Source: Marine Group III euryarchaeote CG-Bathy1
GTDB taxonomy: Archaea > Thermoplasmatota > Poseidoniia > MGIII > CG-Epi1
Direction of reading: 5' to 3'
DNA length: 41,508 nucleotides
NCBI GenBank assembly: GCA_001875425.1
Contig: MIYU01000021.1
Span: forward strand, 1 to 41,508
Every line of letters starts with the position of its first letter. The stretch's first letter is position 1. The notes beneath the pieces were generated by a model. It was given only the letters and a program-made list of their open reading frames with translations, did not search any database and was not told where the DNA came from. Of the stretch, positions 1 to 8,094 are shown one piece after another. The translations under genes and the position numbers were made by a program.

Positions 1-1051
1 CCGGAGAGGGGATAAACCCATTTGATGGATCTTCTGCGTAAATTCGACATTGGATGGATGAACCTCTGAGGGCAATATCTGATTGTGTAAATGGTAATTT
101 TTCACCTGCAGCAGTTTTCAATTGAAGTTTGACTAAATCGATACCAGTTACCATCTCTGTAACGCCATGTTCGACCTGGAGTCGAGTGTTCATTTCTAAG
201 AAATAAAATTTTCCAGATTGATAAAGAAACTCGACTGTTCCTGCATTTCGATAATTAGCAACTTTGGCTGCATCAACGGCAGCTTTGCCCATTTTTTTTC
301 GCATTTTATCATCGATAGCTGGAGAGGGAGACTCTTCGATAATTTTCTGATGCCTTCTCTGAATAGAACATTCTCTTTCGAATAGATGAATATTATTGCC
401 ATAATTATCTGAAAAGATTTGAACCTCAATATGCTTGGGATTTTTCAAATACTTTTCTAAGATTAAACGATCATCGCCAAATGAGTTCTGTGCCTCATTA
501 CGAGCAGCCGAGATGGCTGTTTCTAATTCTGAACTATCATGAACTACACGCATTCCCTTTCCACCCCCGCCTGCAACCGCCTTCACTAAAACTGGATAAC
601 CAATATCGGCCGCTATATCTTCAGCCACATCACCAATTAGACCGGAAAATCCTGGGATTGTAGGAACGCCTGCTTTTTGCATGGCCGCCTTAGCTGCCGC
701 TTTGTCACCCATTGAGCGAATAGTATCGGATGTAGGTCCGATGAAGATTAATCCCTCATCTTCAACTGCCTGAGCGAAATCGGCATTTTCGGAAAGGAAA
801 CCATAACCTGGATGGATAGCTGAAGCTTTACTCTTCTTAGCTGCTGCGATAATTTTTCCAATATTGAGATAGGATTCAGAAGGAGTAGGTGGACCTAGAA
901 CTATGTGTTCATCAGCGAGTTTTACGTGGGGTGAATCTAGATCGGCATCGGAACAGACGGCTACGGTTGGTATCTCTAATTCTTGACAACCCCGAATAAC
1001 TCTACAGGCAATTTCGCCTCTATTGGCAATAAGAACTTTCTTCAGCGTCAT
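1..1051 (-). CDS. Biotin carboxylase subunit of an acyl-CoA carboxylase (partial, cut by left edge)
   Basis: The frame stays open from an ATG at 1051 to the window edge, about 350 residues, so the C-terminus is missing. It encodes the ATP-grasp enzyme that carboxylates biotin using ATP and bicarbonate. Visible landmarks are the N-terminal biotin-carboxylase fold (KKVLIANRGEIACRVIR), the glycine-rich ATP loop (AVAGGGGKGMR), the ERECSIQRRHQKIIEE segment and the catalytic EMNTRLQVEH block. That block continues GVTEM, where most relatives have PVTEM. Its start overlaps the stop of the upstream hydratase (ATGA). The LiuC-like partner suggests 3-methylcrotonyl-CoA carboxylase (LiuD type) in leucine breakdown. 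Acetyl- or propionyl-CoA carboxylase cannot be excluded, because the C-terminal biotin-carrier region and a carboxyltransferase gene are not in view. Confidence 0.9.
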   Translation of the reverse strand, partial: MTLKKVLIANRGEIACRVIRGCQELEIPTVAVCSDADLDSPHVKLADEHIVLGPPTPSESYLNIGKIIAAAKKSKASAIHPGYGFLSENADFAQAVEDEGLIFIGPTSDTIRSMGDKAAAKAAMQKAGVPTIPGFSGLIGDVAEDIAADIGYPVLVKAVAGGGGKGMRVVHDSSELETAISAARNEAQNSFGDDRLILEKYLKNPKHIEVQIFSDNYGNNIHLFERECSIQRRHQKIIEESPSPAIDDKMRKKMGKAAVDAAKVANYRNAGTVEFLYQSGKFYFLEMNTRLQVEHGVTEMVTGIDLVKLQLKTAAGEKLPFTQSDIALRGSSIQCRIYAEDPSNGFIPSP

Positions 1052-1809
1052 TCATCCCATGAGGGTTTGCGTTTCTCAAGAAATGCAGAGATCCCCTCTT
1101 GACCCTCCTCGCCTTTTCGTAACTCAGTTATTAATTTAGAGAGTTTTTCGTTGTAGCTATCAGAATTCCATTCCGGTAACTGTTGTAGAAGTTCTTTGAT
1201 AGTGGACTGAGCCTTCGGTCCGCCAGATTTTAATTCCGAAACTAGAGCTAAAGCTGAACTGTTTAAATCATCACAAATTTCTCGAACGAGACAGATAGAT
1301 TTCGCCTTATCGGGACCGAATTTAGAACCTGTAAGAAACAACTCTCTAGTATTTGGAATACCTATTCGGGAAATGACATAAGGAGAAATTAAAGCTGGAA
1401 CTAACCCCATTTTTACCTCAGTAAAACCGAAGGTTGAATCCTTGCTTGCAAGTACGAAATCGCAGGCTGCTGCTAGCCCCATGCCGCCACCTAAACAGGC
1501 ACCACGTACTGTAGCAATTGTAGGTACGGGACAATTAGAAACACTAAAGAACATCTCCGAAAGAGATAATGATTGCGATTCTGTAGGCTCATCGCCCATC
1601 CAAGACAGATCGGCACCTGTACAGAAATGTTTTCCAGAACCGGCTAAAATAACTGCCCTTGAATCTAAAAAATTATCATGATTTTGAAAGAAATCTGTTA
1701 AAGCAGAAATCATATTATCTTCTATTGAATTGCCTTTTTCTGGACGGTTAAGAGTGAGATAAAGGACCTCTCCTTTAGCCTCTGTAATCACTACACCCTC
1801 TTGAGACAT
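1048..1809 (-). CDS. Enoyl-CoA hydratase/isomerase family, LiuC-like (methylglutaconyl-CoA hydratase candidate)
   Basis: This 253-residue crotonase-fold protein has the first oxyanion-hole segment HFCTGADLSWM and the second GACLGGGMGLAAACD, followed by FGFTEVKMGLVPALISPYV. The TEVKMGLVPALISPYV pattern, with Gly where classical enoyl-CoA hydratases have their first catalytic Glu (GGGMGL rather than GGGCEL), is what I associate with LiuC-type methylglutaconyl-CoA hydratases. The downstream biotin carboxylase starts inside its stop codon, as in liuC-liuD operons. The start is taken at ATG 1809. A TTG three bases further out is possible, but the TATA-like TTTAAA at 1832-1837 lies about 25 bases before the ATG, as expected for a leaderless archaeal message. 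The exact substrate is inferred. Confidence 0.85.
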   Translation of the reverse strand: MSQEGVVITEAKGEVLYLTLNRPEKGNSIEDNMISALTDFFQNHDNFLDSRAVILAGSGKHFCTGADLSWMGDEPTESQSLSLSEMFFSVSNCPVPTIATVRGACLGGGMGLAAACDFVLASKDSTFGFTEVKMGLVPALISPYVISRIGIPNTRELFLTGSKFGPDKAKSICLVREICDDLNSSALALVSELKSGGPKAQSTIKELLQQLPEWNSDSYNEKLSKLITELRKGEEGQEGISAFLEKRKPSWDE

Positions 1810-1810
1810 C

Positions 1811-1845
1811 AATTAGGCAATTATAATGTGGTTTAAAGCCTAATT
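1811..1845. promoter_or_regulatory. Perfect 8-bp inverted repeat flanking a TATA-like box
   Basis: AATTAGGC at 1811-1818 is matched by GCCTAATT at 1838-1845, with 19 bases between. On the minus strand the TATA-like TTTAAA (1832-1837) lies just inside the upstream arm, and the other arm ends next to the ATG at 1809. A regulator bound to both arms would cover the transcription start and the TFB recognition region of the hydratase/carboxylase unit. An operator is inferred; a terminator hairpin for the preceding GPN gene is less likely, as the loop is long and no T-run follows. Confidence 0.45.
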
Positions 1846-1859
1846 TTATCTATTAAAAA

Positions 1860-2639
1860 CTATGAAGGATCTCTATGAGCCTCTATATCTTCTCCACCAG
1901 CAAAGGAAGCTTGAACTAGGCTGTAAAGGTCTTCCATACCTTGTCCCTCCTTAGAAGATGATGGAATAAGGTGTGATTCGAGTGTTAATGTTCTGAGTAC
2001 TTTTAACATTTCAGAAGAGAGGACACCTTCCATTCCTGCACTCATATCTAAAGACATTTCTAAGATATCTAAATTAGATGCCCATTCAACTACAGAATCT
2101 ACTTTTTCCTGTTCTATGAGATCGCACTTAGAGAGAACTGGAAAAAGAGGAACTGGGAAACGTAAATGAGCAGCTGAAGCGAGAAGTAACTGTGTTACAA
2201 ACCCGGAAGGAGTACTAGAAAGTAGAGGATCAAAAAGCATCACCAATCCAGTTGAAGGAGAAAGGCCTCTGATGAATATATTGGAAGCCTCGCGATAGAG
2301 GAATAGTTCTGTTTGACCTGGTGCATCGACTAAAATATAATCACAATCGATATCTTTTATCTGATTTCCCAACCAGTCAATCTCTAAAGCCAATAAATCT
2401 GAACAGACTACCTGCGCACCGTTAGGTCCTAAACTGTATTCATCCATAACTTCTGCTAAAGTGAATCTTTCTCTGACATCTATACCGACTTCATAAGGTA
2501 CAGATTCAGCACCCGGATCTAAATTAACTGTAACAGCCTCATAACCATTAGCAGTCATCCAATCTTGAAACGATGCAACGAGTGTTGACTTACCCGCGCC
2601 TGCCGGTCCTACAAAGTAGAGAAGTGCAGTATGTGCCAT
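1860..2639 (-). CDS. GPN-loop GTPase
   Basis: A 259-residue P-loop GTPase of the GPN family (Pyrococcus PAB0955, eukaryotic Gpn1-3). These act as homodimers, and the eukaryotic members assist RNA polymerase II assembly; the archaeal role is unsettled. Motifs: P-loop GPAGAGKST (residues 11-19), the diagnostic Gly-Pro-Asn insertion at 71-73, the G3 motif DAPGQTE starting at D105, and the G4 motif SKCD (K171, D173). Length is normal for archaeal members. The gene starts four bases after the stop of the large CARDB protein, so it is probably co-transcribed with it. Its 47-base gap to the hydratase gene contains a separate promoter-like element. Confidence 0.93.
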   Translation of the reverse strand: MAHTALLYFVGPAGAGKSTLVASFQDWMTANGYEAVTVNLDPGAESVPYEVGIDVRERFTLAEVMDEYSLGPNGAQVVCSDLLALEIDWLGNQIKDIDCDYILVDAPGQTELFLYREASNIFIRGLSPSTGLVMLFDPLLSSTPSGFVTQLLLASAAHLRFPVPLFPVLSKCDLIEQEKVDSVVEWASNLDILEMSLDMSAGMEGVLSSEMLKVLRTLTLESHLIPSSSKEGQGMEDLYSLVQASFAGGEDIEAHRDPS

Positions 2640-2643
2640 TTAT

Positions 2644-5600
2644 TCAAACTCTTCTTCTAACTAATGAAACTATTAACAGTAGAAGTACAACAGAAATCAA
2701 AGGTGGTGCAGGGATAAGGCCTGCTTCTTCTTCGGAGCCGTCATTAGTACTGGTACTAGTTTTTACTAATCCTGAAACTAAACGATTATTGTATTCATTG
2801 TATTCATTGATTAAATTTGTAGGGTCGATATCTGCGACTATTACGTATGAACCTGAAGGGGCAGTCCATTCAAATTCTAAAATCTTGGATTCTCCAACAT
2901 TCATACCTCCAATCACCATTACAAGTCCTAGATGTTCAACAAAGGTCTCACTTTCAGACAGAGCCCCTAAGGCGAAATCACTAACATAAATAGAAACATT
3001 CACGAAAACGTTATCTAAATTTGAAAGTTCACCTGCAGGATAATCTATCTCGACATAGACTATATTGATACCTACTTCACCGGGTTCGGCATAAACATCA
3101 ATAATTCTAAGATCGGTAGTGAACGTATTGACGAAAATAGAACCACCTGCACAATCACCACCATCATCCCTGTAAAGTGTTGGATTATTTGCAAAACAGA
3201 CTATATCATTTGAAAGATTGGCATTGAGACCGGAGAGCCAAGAAGTGTCTAATTCGATATACACGTCATACTCGCCAGCAGAAATTCCAACAGGCTCCCA
3301 CAATATAGTAATGTCAACAAAAACAGATTCGTTGCCATCTCCAGTTAAACTGACATAAGGAATACCGGTACTGTCTACTCCAGTTGTACAATCACAAAGG
3401 AGAGTTGTCTGATAATTACCTCCATCGACTATCAATTTGTAACCTGTAAGTGCAGAATTGGCATAAGCTCCAAAGTATACATTATGTTGAGCACCATCAG
3501 CTAAGAAATCCATACCAACCCGGAAATCAAGATGATGATCGTTGCCGAGAAGTGCCTCTTCTTCTGCAAGTGATAAATTGCTAATCCAAGTATCTATAAC
3601 CGTAACGGCGTAGACTTCGAATCTCTGACAATTATCTTCTTGACCTTGAAGTTGCCAATCACAAACACCTTCAAAAATTTCAGTAATTTCATCATCAGCA
3701 TCCACTGAAAGATGGAATTCGTATCGCTTTTCCTGTTCGAAAGTATAAGAATATTGAACCAAAATTGATTCGCCCATAGCTATAGGGCCGCTAAGAGAGA
3801 TTTCATCTATTTCTGCCTGATATTTGTCTTGTATTTTTAAAACAAAAGATTCATTGGAAAAAACATCCCTGTAGCCTTCATTTTTGATAGTGAAATTAAT
3901 AATACTATCAACACCTACCATCGCGAAACCGTTAGTTGTGGTTGGAGAAACATCCATAACTGGAATGAAATTTGAAATTTCTGGATAGATTACTAAATCT
4001 GGAATAATCGGCATGACTTCGAAAGGACCTAATGTAAACATATTATTCTCATTAGGAGGTTCGTCGTCGTCATCCCACTCAACTATGTGCGTATATGTAT
4101 CATTAGTAGCTGGATTGACTGTAGCAGTGATATTGTACAATCCTTCTTCTTCTGGAACCCACTCATAAGCGAATAATAGCGGTTGATCTTCAAAGCCTAT
4201 GTTTTTGAGTAATGGGTTGCCATCTGGGCCTGGAATTACTATATGACCGCTTGTGGCATCAGTAGGTCCATCTATATCTAGAGTAACACATACGTTTTCA
4301 GCATCTAGAGTGCCTAAATCGGTTTGATCCACCCAAACTTCTAACGTTGTTGTATAATTTTGAACTGCAACCTCTGAAGCAGTATTAAATGAAGAAATTT
4401 GTAAATCAGCTTTTCTTTCAACTAACTGAAGGAAATGATCGTTTGTCTTGAAGAATGAAAATTCATTGTTGAACTCGTCCTCTTCATCCAATACATCTGT
4501 AGAATCTAAAATTAATTGTAAATCCCAGTAGCCTGGAGTATTGGGTGCATCCCATTCAACTACAAAGAAATTGTCGACTGGTTGATCTCTTTGAGGACCT
4601 GCCACCTCTAGTTCATCTGTAAATGGTTGAAATTCACCTGCAGAACCCCACTCATTACAATTAGCTTCCGATGGATCTTCTTCGGAATCTACTTCACCGC
4701 AGAAACGGGTTGAAAGTTCTACGCTAGCATCTGCAAGATTGTGGGTTGTATAACTGCCATCATTTCTAACTTTGAATAGAATGTAAGTAGTAGTTCCAGA
4801 GATACATGGCTTGCCGTCATGACCGCATTCCATATCTCCTGGATATTCAACGCCGTCATCCCCTTCAGGACTGGTAGCTGCAGTAAATGGCTTAGGATTA
4901 CTGTGAATAGGACCTGTTAAATCAGATAGTTCACAGAAATTAGAATTTCTATTGAATAAACATATCTCGATAGAGTGTTCATTATTGCTTTCGTCAGATT
5001 CAGAAACGTCATCGTTTGCATCTATAATAAAGGTGAATGTGTAGAAACCGTCATCCATACCAGATACAGGGATGCCCCATGTTACTTGTGTAAGAGCCGG
5101 TTTATCAGGATCAGTTGGAGCTACATAGTAATAATCGACTCCATCTTGATCGATAGAAGAAGATGGATATTCTGGATTTATATTTCCATCAAAATTGCTT
5201 TCATTAAATTGGTCACCTTCATTTGGAGATAAATCCCCATCATGGAAAAAGAGACTGAATTTCATAGGAGTTATGTAAGCTGAAGCGCTACTGACATCAC
5301 CGTTATTCCCGTATTCGATATCCAAACGTAAAGTATCTCCAGCCTCGAACTTTGAAGAAGAATCGTATTCTCCGTTGTCATCATTAAGAACAGATGTGGC
5401 CAGATTGTGTACATATAAATCAGAATTACCGCTAGCAGGTTCAACTGAAAAGCTGGAAGATAAATGGTTGTTATTATTTTCTCTAACTTCTTCGACTTCG
5501 TTGTCCGGATCTAAATAAGCTCGAACTGAAATTGGTCCTTCTTCTGATATTGCTATTGTGAACTCGATGTTAGTGAATGCACTGTTGTCGCTATCGTAAT

Positions 5601-5922
5601 TGTCATCACTTCCATCGCCATCTAAATCTCTAGTTACTTCATTCCAATTAGCATCTTCGTTACATTGTTCTGAACATGTTTCGATGGCAATTTGGAATGT
5701 GCCTGGCTCGCCGCTATTTATCTTATACCTTAACTGATATTCTCTATCTTCATCAACTTTTGGAGGAGGATTATGGCCCTCTTCTTCATTGAGTTTGATA
5801 TGAATGAGCTTAAGGTCGATTGTCACGTCAGACTGTGCAGATGGTGCAATTGCCAAAGTAGATGTCACTAGAATGGCCATCACAATATACGCGAAGCGTT
5901 TTTGTAAAACAACTGAATCCAT
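2644..5922 (-). CDS. Secreted CARDB-repeat surface protein with C-terminal sorting-like tail
   Basis: A 1092-residue extracellular protein. A signal peptide (VLQKRFAYIVMAILVTSTLA, ending near SAQS) is followed by about seven beta-sandwich modules of CARDB type. Their ends repeat an acidic D-x4-I/V-x-E-x2-E-x-NN pattern, for example LDPDNEVEEVRENNNN, IDANDDVSESDESNNE and IDPTNLINEYNEYNN. Paired cysteines suggest disulphides. The last 25 residues (2647-2721) are an IPAPP motif, a hydrophobic stretch and a terminal RRRV, like archaeosortase/exosortase-type tails. The reading frame is open further, to 6009. I place the start at 5922 because the TATA box at 5951-5963 then leaves a leader of about nine bases, and the signal peptide is then normally placed. 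Likely cell-surface adhesion or structure; no enzymatic domain seen. Confidence 0.8.
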   Translation of the reverse strand: MDSVVLQKRFAYIVMAILVTSTLAIAPSAQSDVTIDLKLIHIKLNEEEGHNPPPKVDEDREYQLRYKINSGEPGTFQIAIETCSEQCNEDANWNEVTRDLDGDGSDDNYDSDNSAFTNIEFTIAISEEGPISVRAYLDPDNEVEEVRENNNNHLSSSFSVEPASGNSDLYVHNLATSVLNDDNGEYDSSSKFEAGDTLRLDIEYGNNGDVSSASAYITPMKFSLFFHDGDLSPNEGDQFNESNFDGNINPEYPSSSIDQDGVDYYYVAPTDPDKPALTQVTWGIPVSGMDDGFYTFTFIIDANDDVSESDESNNEHSIEICLFNRNSNFCELSDLTGPIHSNPKPFTAATSPEGDDGVEYPGDMECGHDGKPCISGTTTYILFKVRNDGSYTTHNLADASVELSTRFCGEVDSEEDPSEANCNEWGSAGEFQPFTDELEVAGPQRDQPVDNFFVVEWDAPNTPGYWDLQLILDSTDVLDEEDEFNNEFSFFKTNDHFLQLVERKADLQISSFNTASEVAVQNYTTTLEVWVDQTDLGTLDAENVCVTLDIDGPTDATSGHIVIPGPDGNPLLKNIGFEDQPLLFAYEWVPEEEGLYNITATVNPATNDTYTHIVEWDDDDEPPNENNMFTLGPFEVMPIIPDLVIYPEISNFIPVMDVSPTTTNGFAMVGVDSIINFTIKNEGYRDVFSNESFVLKIQDKYQAEIDEISLSGPIAMGESILVQYSYTFEQEKRYEFHLSVDADDEITEIFEGVCDWQLQGQEDNCQRFEVYAVTVIDTWISNLSLAEEEALLGNDHHLDFRVGMDFLADGAQHNVYFGAYANSALTGYKLIVDGGNYQTTLLCDCTTGVDSTGIPYVSLTGDGNESVFVDITILWEPVGISAGEYDVYIELDTSWLSGLNANLSNDIVCFANNPTLYRDDGGDCAGGSIFVNTFTTDLRIIDVYAEPGEVGINIVYVEIDYPAGELSNLDNVFVNVSIYVSDFALGALSESETFVEHLGLVMVIGGMNVGESKILEFEWTAPSGSYVIVADIDPTNLINEYNEYNNRLVSGLVKTSTSTNDGSEEEAGLIPAPPLISVVLLLLIVSLVRRRV

Positions 5923-5950
5923 ACTTATCAACATGTTACGAGGGGGGGTG

Positions 5951-5963
5951 TTATTATATAAAT
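5951..5963 (-). promoter_or_regulatory. TATA box of the CARDB surface protein
   Basis: The minus strand reads ATTTATATAATAA, a strong archaeal TATA box centred about 35 bases before ATG 5922. Transcription should start near 5931. A run of seven C (minus strand, 5942-5948) lies between the box and the predicted start site. The opposite strand carries the AIM24 cluster, whose own box is weak (CATAAAAC near 6031-6038). Confidence 0.65.
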
Positions 5964-6060
5964 TCTCTTCAAAACAGCTTTTCGGTTTATCTATACGAAT
6001 CTGACGCAAATATTGAATCTACGGGCTAAAGCATAAAACTACATCTCTAACTATAAGAGA

Positions 6061-6720
6061 ATGCAATATGATATACAGGGGAATCCTGATTTTGGAGAAG
6101 TTACTGTAAGATTAGAACCTGGAGAAAACATCTATTCTGAATCGGGTGCAATGACGAGGATGTCGGCAAATACTGAAGTTGAACGAAAAGTTATTGGAGG
6201 GATGCTTAAGGGATTATTCAGAAAAGCTACTACTGGTGAATCGTTGTATGTTGGTAATTTTAGTAATCAGCAGGGTGGTGAAGTATCGTTTGCACCAAGT
6301 ATGCCCGGTACGGTGATGCATAGAAAAATGACTGGTGACGAATTTTACCTAACGGCCGGTTCATTTTTGGCGTGTACACCCGATGTAAATTTAAGTACGC
6401 AATTTGGAGGAATGAAAGCGATGTTTTCTAAAGAAGGTGTATTCTTGATAAAGGCGAGTGGAAATGGTGATTTATTCTTCAACTCGTATGGCGGAATTAT
6501 AGAGAGAGATCTTAACGGACCATTCACAGTTGACAATGCTCACGTTGTTGCATGGGAACCGACTCTCGATTACAAAATAACAGGAATGGGAAATCTAAAA
6601 TCAACTTTTTTGTCAGGAGAGGGACTTGTAATGAAATTTAATGGACATGGAAAAATATACCTACAGACAAGAACTGTACCTGCATTAGTTGACAGACTTT
6701 CACCATTATTGAGGCCATAA
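6061..6720 (+). CDS. AIM24 family protein, copy 1
   Basis: A 219-residue member of the AIM24 (TIGR00266/DUF124) family, named after a yeast mitochondrial inner-membrane protein; the fold is a beta-barrel related to TRAP. Typical features are an SESGAMTRMS segment near residue 28, FRKATTGESLYVGNF, a central GDEFYLTAGSFLAC, FSKEGVFLIKASGNGDLFF and the C-terminal VDNAHVVAWEPTLDY followed by a GEGL loop. There is no signal peptide or membrane helix. It is the first of three adjacent paralogues and is followed by a one-base gap to the next start. The biochemical role of AIM24 proteins in prokaryotes is not established. Confidence 0.88.
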   Translation: MQYDIQGNPDFGEVTVRLEPGENIYSESGAMTRMSANTEVERKVIGGMLKGLFRKATTGESLYVGNFSNQQGGEVSFAPSMPGTVMHRKMTGDEFYLTAGSFLACTPDVNLSTQFGGMKAMFSKEGVFLIKASGNGDLFFNSYGGIIERDLNGPFTVDNAHVVAWEPTLDYKITGMGNLKSTFLSGEGLVMKFNGHGKIYLQTRTVPALVDRLSPLLRP

Positions 6721-6721
6721 A

Positions 6722-7423
6722 ATGGAAGTAGAGATAAAAAATAGAGGAGCATATGGTTCGGCTTTGGTCAAGATTAGTGGTGATGAGGAATTCTTCTCTG
6801 AAGCTGGTAAAATGTACCGAGCTAGTGACAATGTCAAATTTGAAACTACGACTAGAAGTGAAGAAGGGACTGGATTTTTCGGAAAATTGAAGAAGGGAAT
6901 GAAATCTGTATTGGCTGGTGAGAGTTTCTTCATGTCGAGTTATACATCTGTTGATGGCAAAGAAGCTGAAGTTGGAATAGCACCTACAATGCCTGGAGAA
7001 GTACATCGTGTCGATGTCGGTGCAACAAATTGGATATGTGCTGGTGGATCATTTTTGGCAGCTGGTGGTGGAGTCAAAGTTGATACTAAATATCAAGGAA
7101 TAATAAAAGGAATGTTCTCAAAAGAAGGGTTGTTCTATTTGAAAACTTCAGGAGATGGGCCATTGATAGTTAGCGCTTATGGAAGAATAACAGAGATTGA
7201 AGCTAAAGATGGAGTGTCTATTGATAATGGACATATAGTAGCATTTACCGAAGGATTAGAATATACCGTGAGTAAAGCAGCGAAAGGATGGATGAACTCT
7301 ATGTTATCTGGAGAAGGATTGGTTTTGACTTTTAAAGGAAGTGGAAAAATACTAGTTCAATCACACGATATGGAGAGATTTGGTAGGGCAGTTGGGCCGA
7401 AACTACCACCGAAGGAGGCCTAA
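6722..7423 (+). CDS. AIM24 family protein, copy 2
   Basis: A 233-residue AIM24-family protein, clearly paralogous to both neighbours: SEAGKMYRAS, VLAGESFFMSSY, GGSFLAAGGGVKV, FSKEGLFYLKTSGDGPL, IDNGHIVAFTEGLEYTV and LSGEGLVLTFKGSGKILVQS. It is the most divergent of the three: it has Lys in place of Ala in the GAM motif, a longer loop around residues 45-60, and AFTE where the others have AWEP. A GAGG at 6711-6714 lies seven bases before the ATG. The spacing indicates one transcript with copies 1 and 3. The divergence suggests the copies form a hetero-oligomer or have specialised; this is inference. Confidence 0.87.
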   Translation: MEVEIKNRGAYGSALVKISGDEEFFSEAGKMYRASDNVKFETTTRSEEGTGFFGKLKKGMKSVLAGESFFMSSYTSVDGKEAEVGIAPTMPGEVHRVDVGATNWICAGGSFLAAGGGVKVDTKYQGIIKGMFSKEGLFYLKTSGDGPLIVSAYGRITEIEAKDGVSIDNGHIVAFTEGLEYTVSKAAKGWMNSMLSGEGLVLTFKGSGKILVQSHDMERFGRAVGPKLPPKEA

Positions 7424-8094
7424 TGAAATACGAAATATTAACTGGACCGAGTTACGCGCTTGCTGAAGTTGAATTGAGTGAAGGCGAGAAAATAGTAACG
7501 GAACCTGGTGCGATGGCTTGGATGGATGATAACATAGAAGTAGAGACTAAAATGAAAGGTGGACTTTGGGCAGGAATTAAAAGAAAGGTAGCTGGAGAAT
7601 CATTCTTTCAGAATACCTATGTCTGTAATTCAGGAAGAGGTAAGATTGGTTTGGCCCCTGGAATTGCTGGAGATGTTGTAGCAATAGATATTGATGGAGA
7701 AATTTTAACCGAAAGAGGTGCTTACATGGCATCGGCAGGAAATATAGAAGTCAGCGCAAGTTGGGAAGGGTTTCAAGGAATGTTCTCAGAAGGATTAGTT
7801 GCTCTTAAAGCCAGAGGAAATGGAACGTTGTTTTTCAATGCCTATGGAGACATACAAGAGATTGATGTTAAGGGCGGATATGCAGTCGATAACGGTTATG
7901 TTGTTGCTTGGGAACCGACTTTGAATTATTCAGTTAGTACTGCTGGAAGAGGGTTGAAAAATTTCCTATTTGGAGATCAATTGATAACTCGTTTTGCAGG
8001 ACATGGAAAACTTTGGGTACAGTCAAGAAGCACGCATAATTTAGTTAGTTTTTTGCACCCATTTAGACGAGTAAAACCTAGAAATAATGGATGA
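7423..8094 (+). CDS. AIM24 family protein, copy 3
   Basis: A 223-residue AIM24 protein, closest in motif content to copy 1: TEPGAMAWMDDNIEVETKMK, VAGESFFQNTY, FSEGLVALKARGNGTLFFNA and VDNGYVVAWEPTLNYSV. It ends in a basic tail (FRRVKPRNNG). Its ATG shares a base with the TAA of copy 2 (TAATG) and is preceded by a good GGAGG ribosome-binding site at 7414-7418, indicating translational coupling. The downstream glycosylase gene starts eight bases inside its 3' end. Function is unknown beyond family membership. Confidence 0.88.
   Translation: MKYEILTGPSYALAEVELSEGEKIVTEPGAMAWMDDNIEVETKMKGGLWAGIKRKVAGESFFQNTYVCNSGRGKIGLAPGIAGDVVAIDIDGEILTERGAYMASAGNIEVSASWEGFQGMFSEGLVALKARGNGTLFFNAYGDIQEIDVKGGYAVDNGYVVAWEPTLNYSVSTAGRGLKNFLFGDQLITRFAGHGKLWVQSRSTHNLVSFLHPFRRVKPRNNG

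Noticed and set aside
481-663. Short plus-strand reading frame
   Set aside because: It lies entirely antisense to the biotin carboxylase frame, whose motifs continue through it.
2789-2812. Direct repeat of about 10 bases within the CARDB gene
   Set aside because: It encodes the NEYNEYNN end of a CARDB module; a protein-level repeat, not a mobile or regulatory element.
5923-6009. Longer N-terminus for the CARDB protein
   Set aside because: The added residues cover the TATA box at 5951-5963 and place the signal peptide too far from the start.
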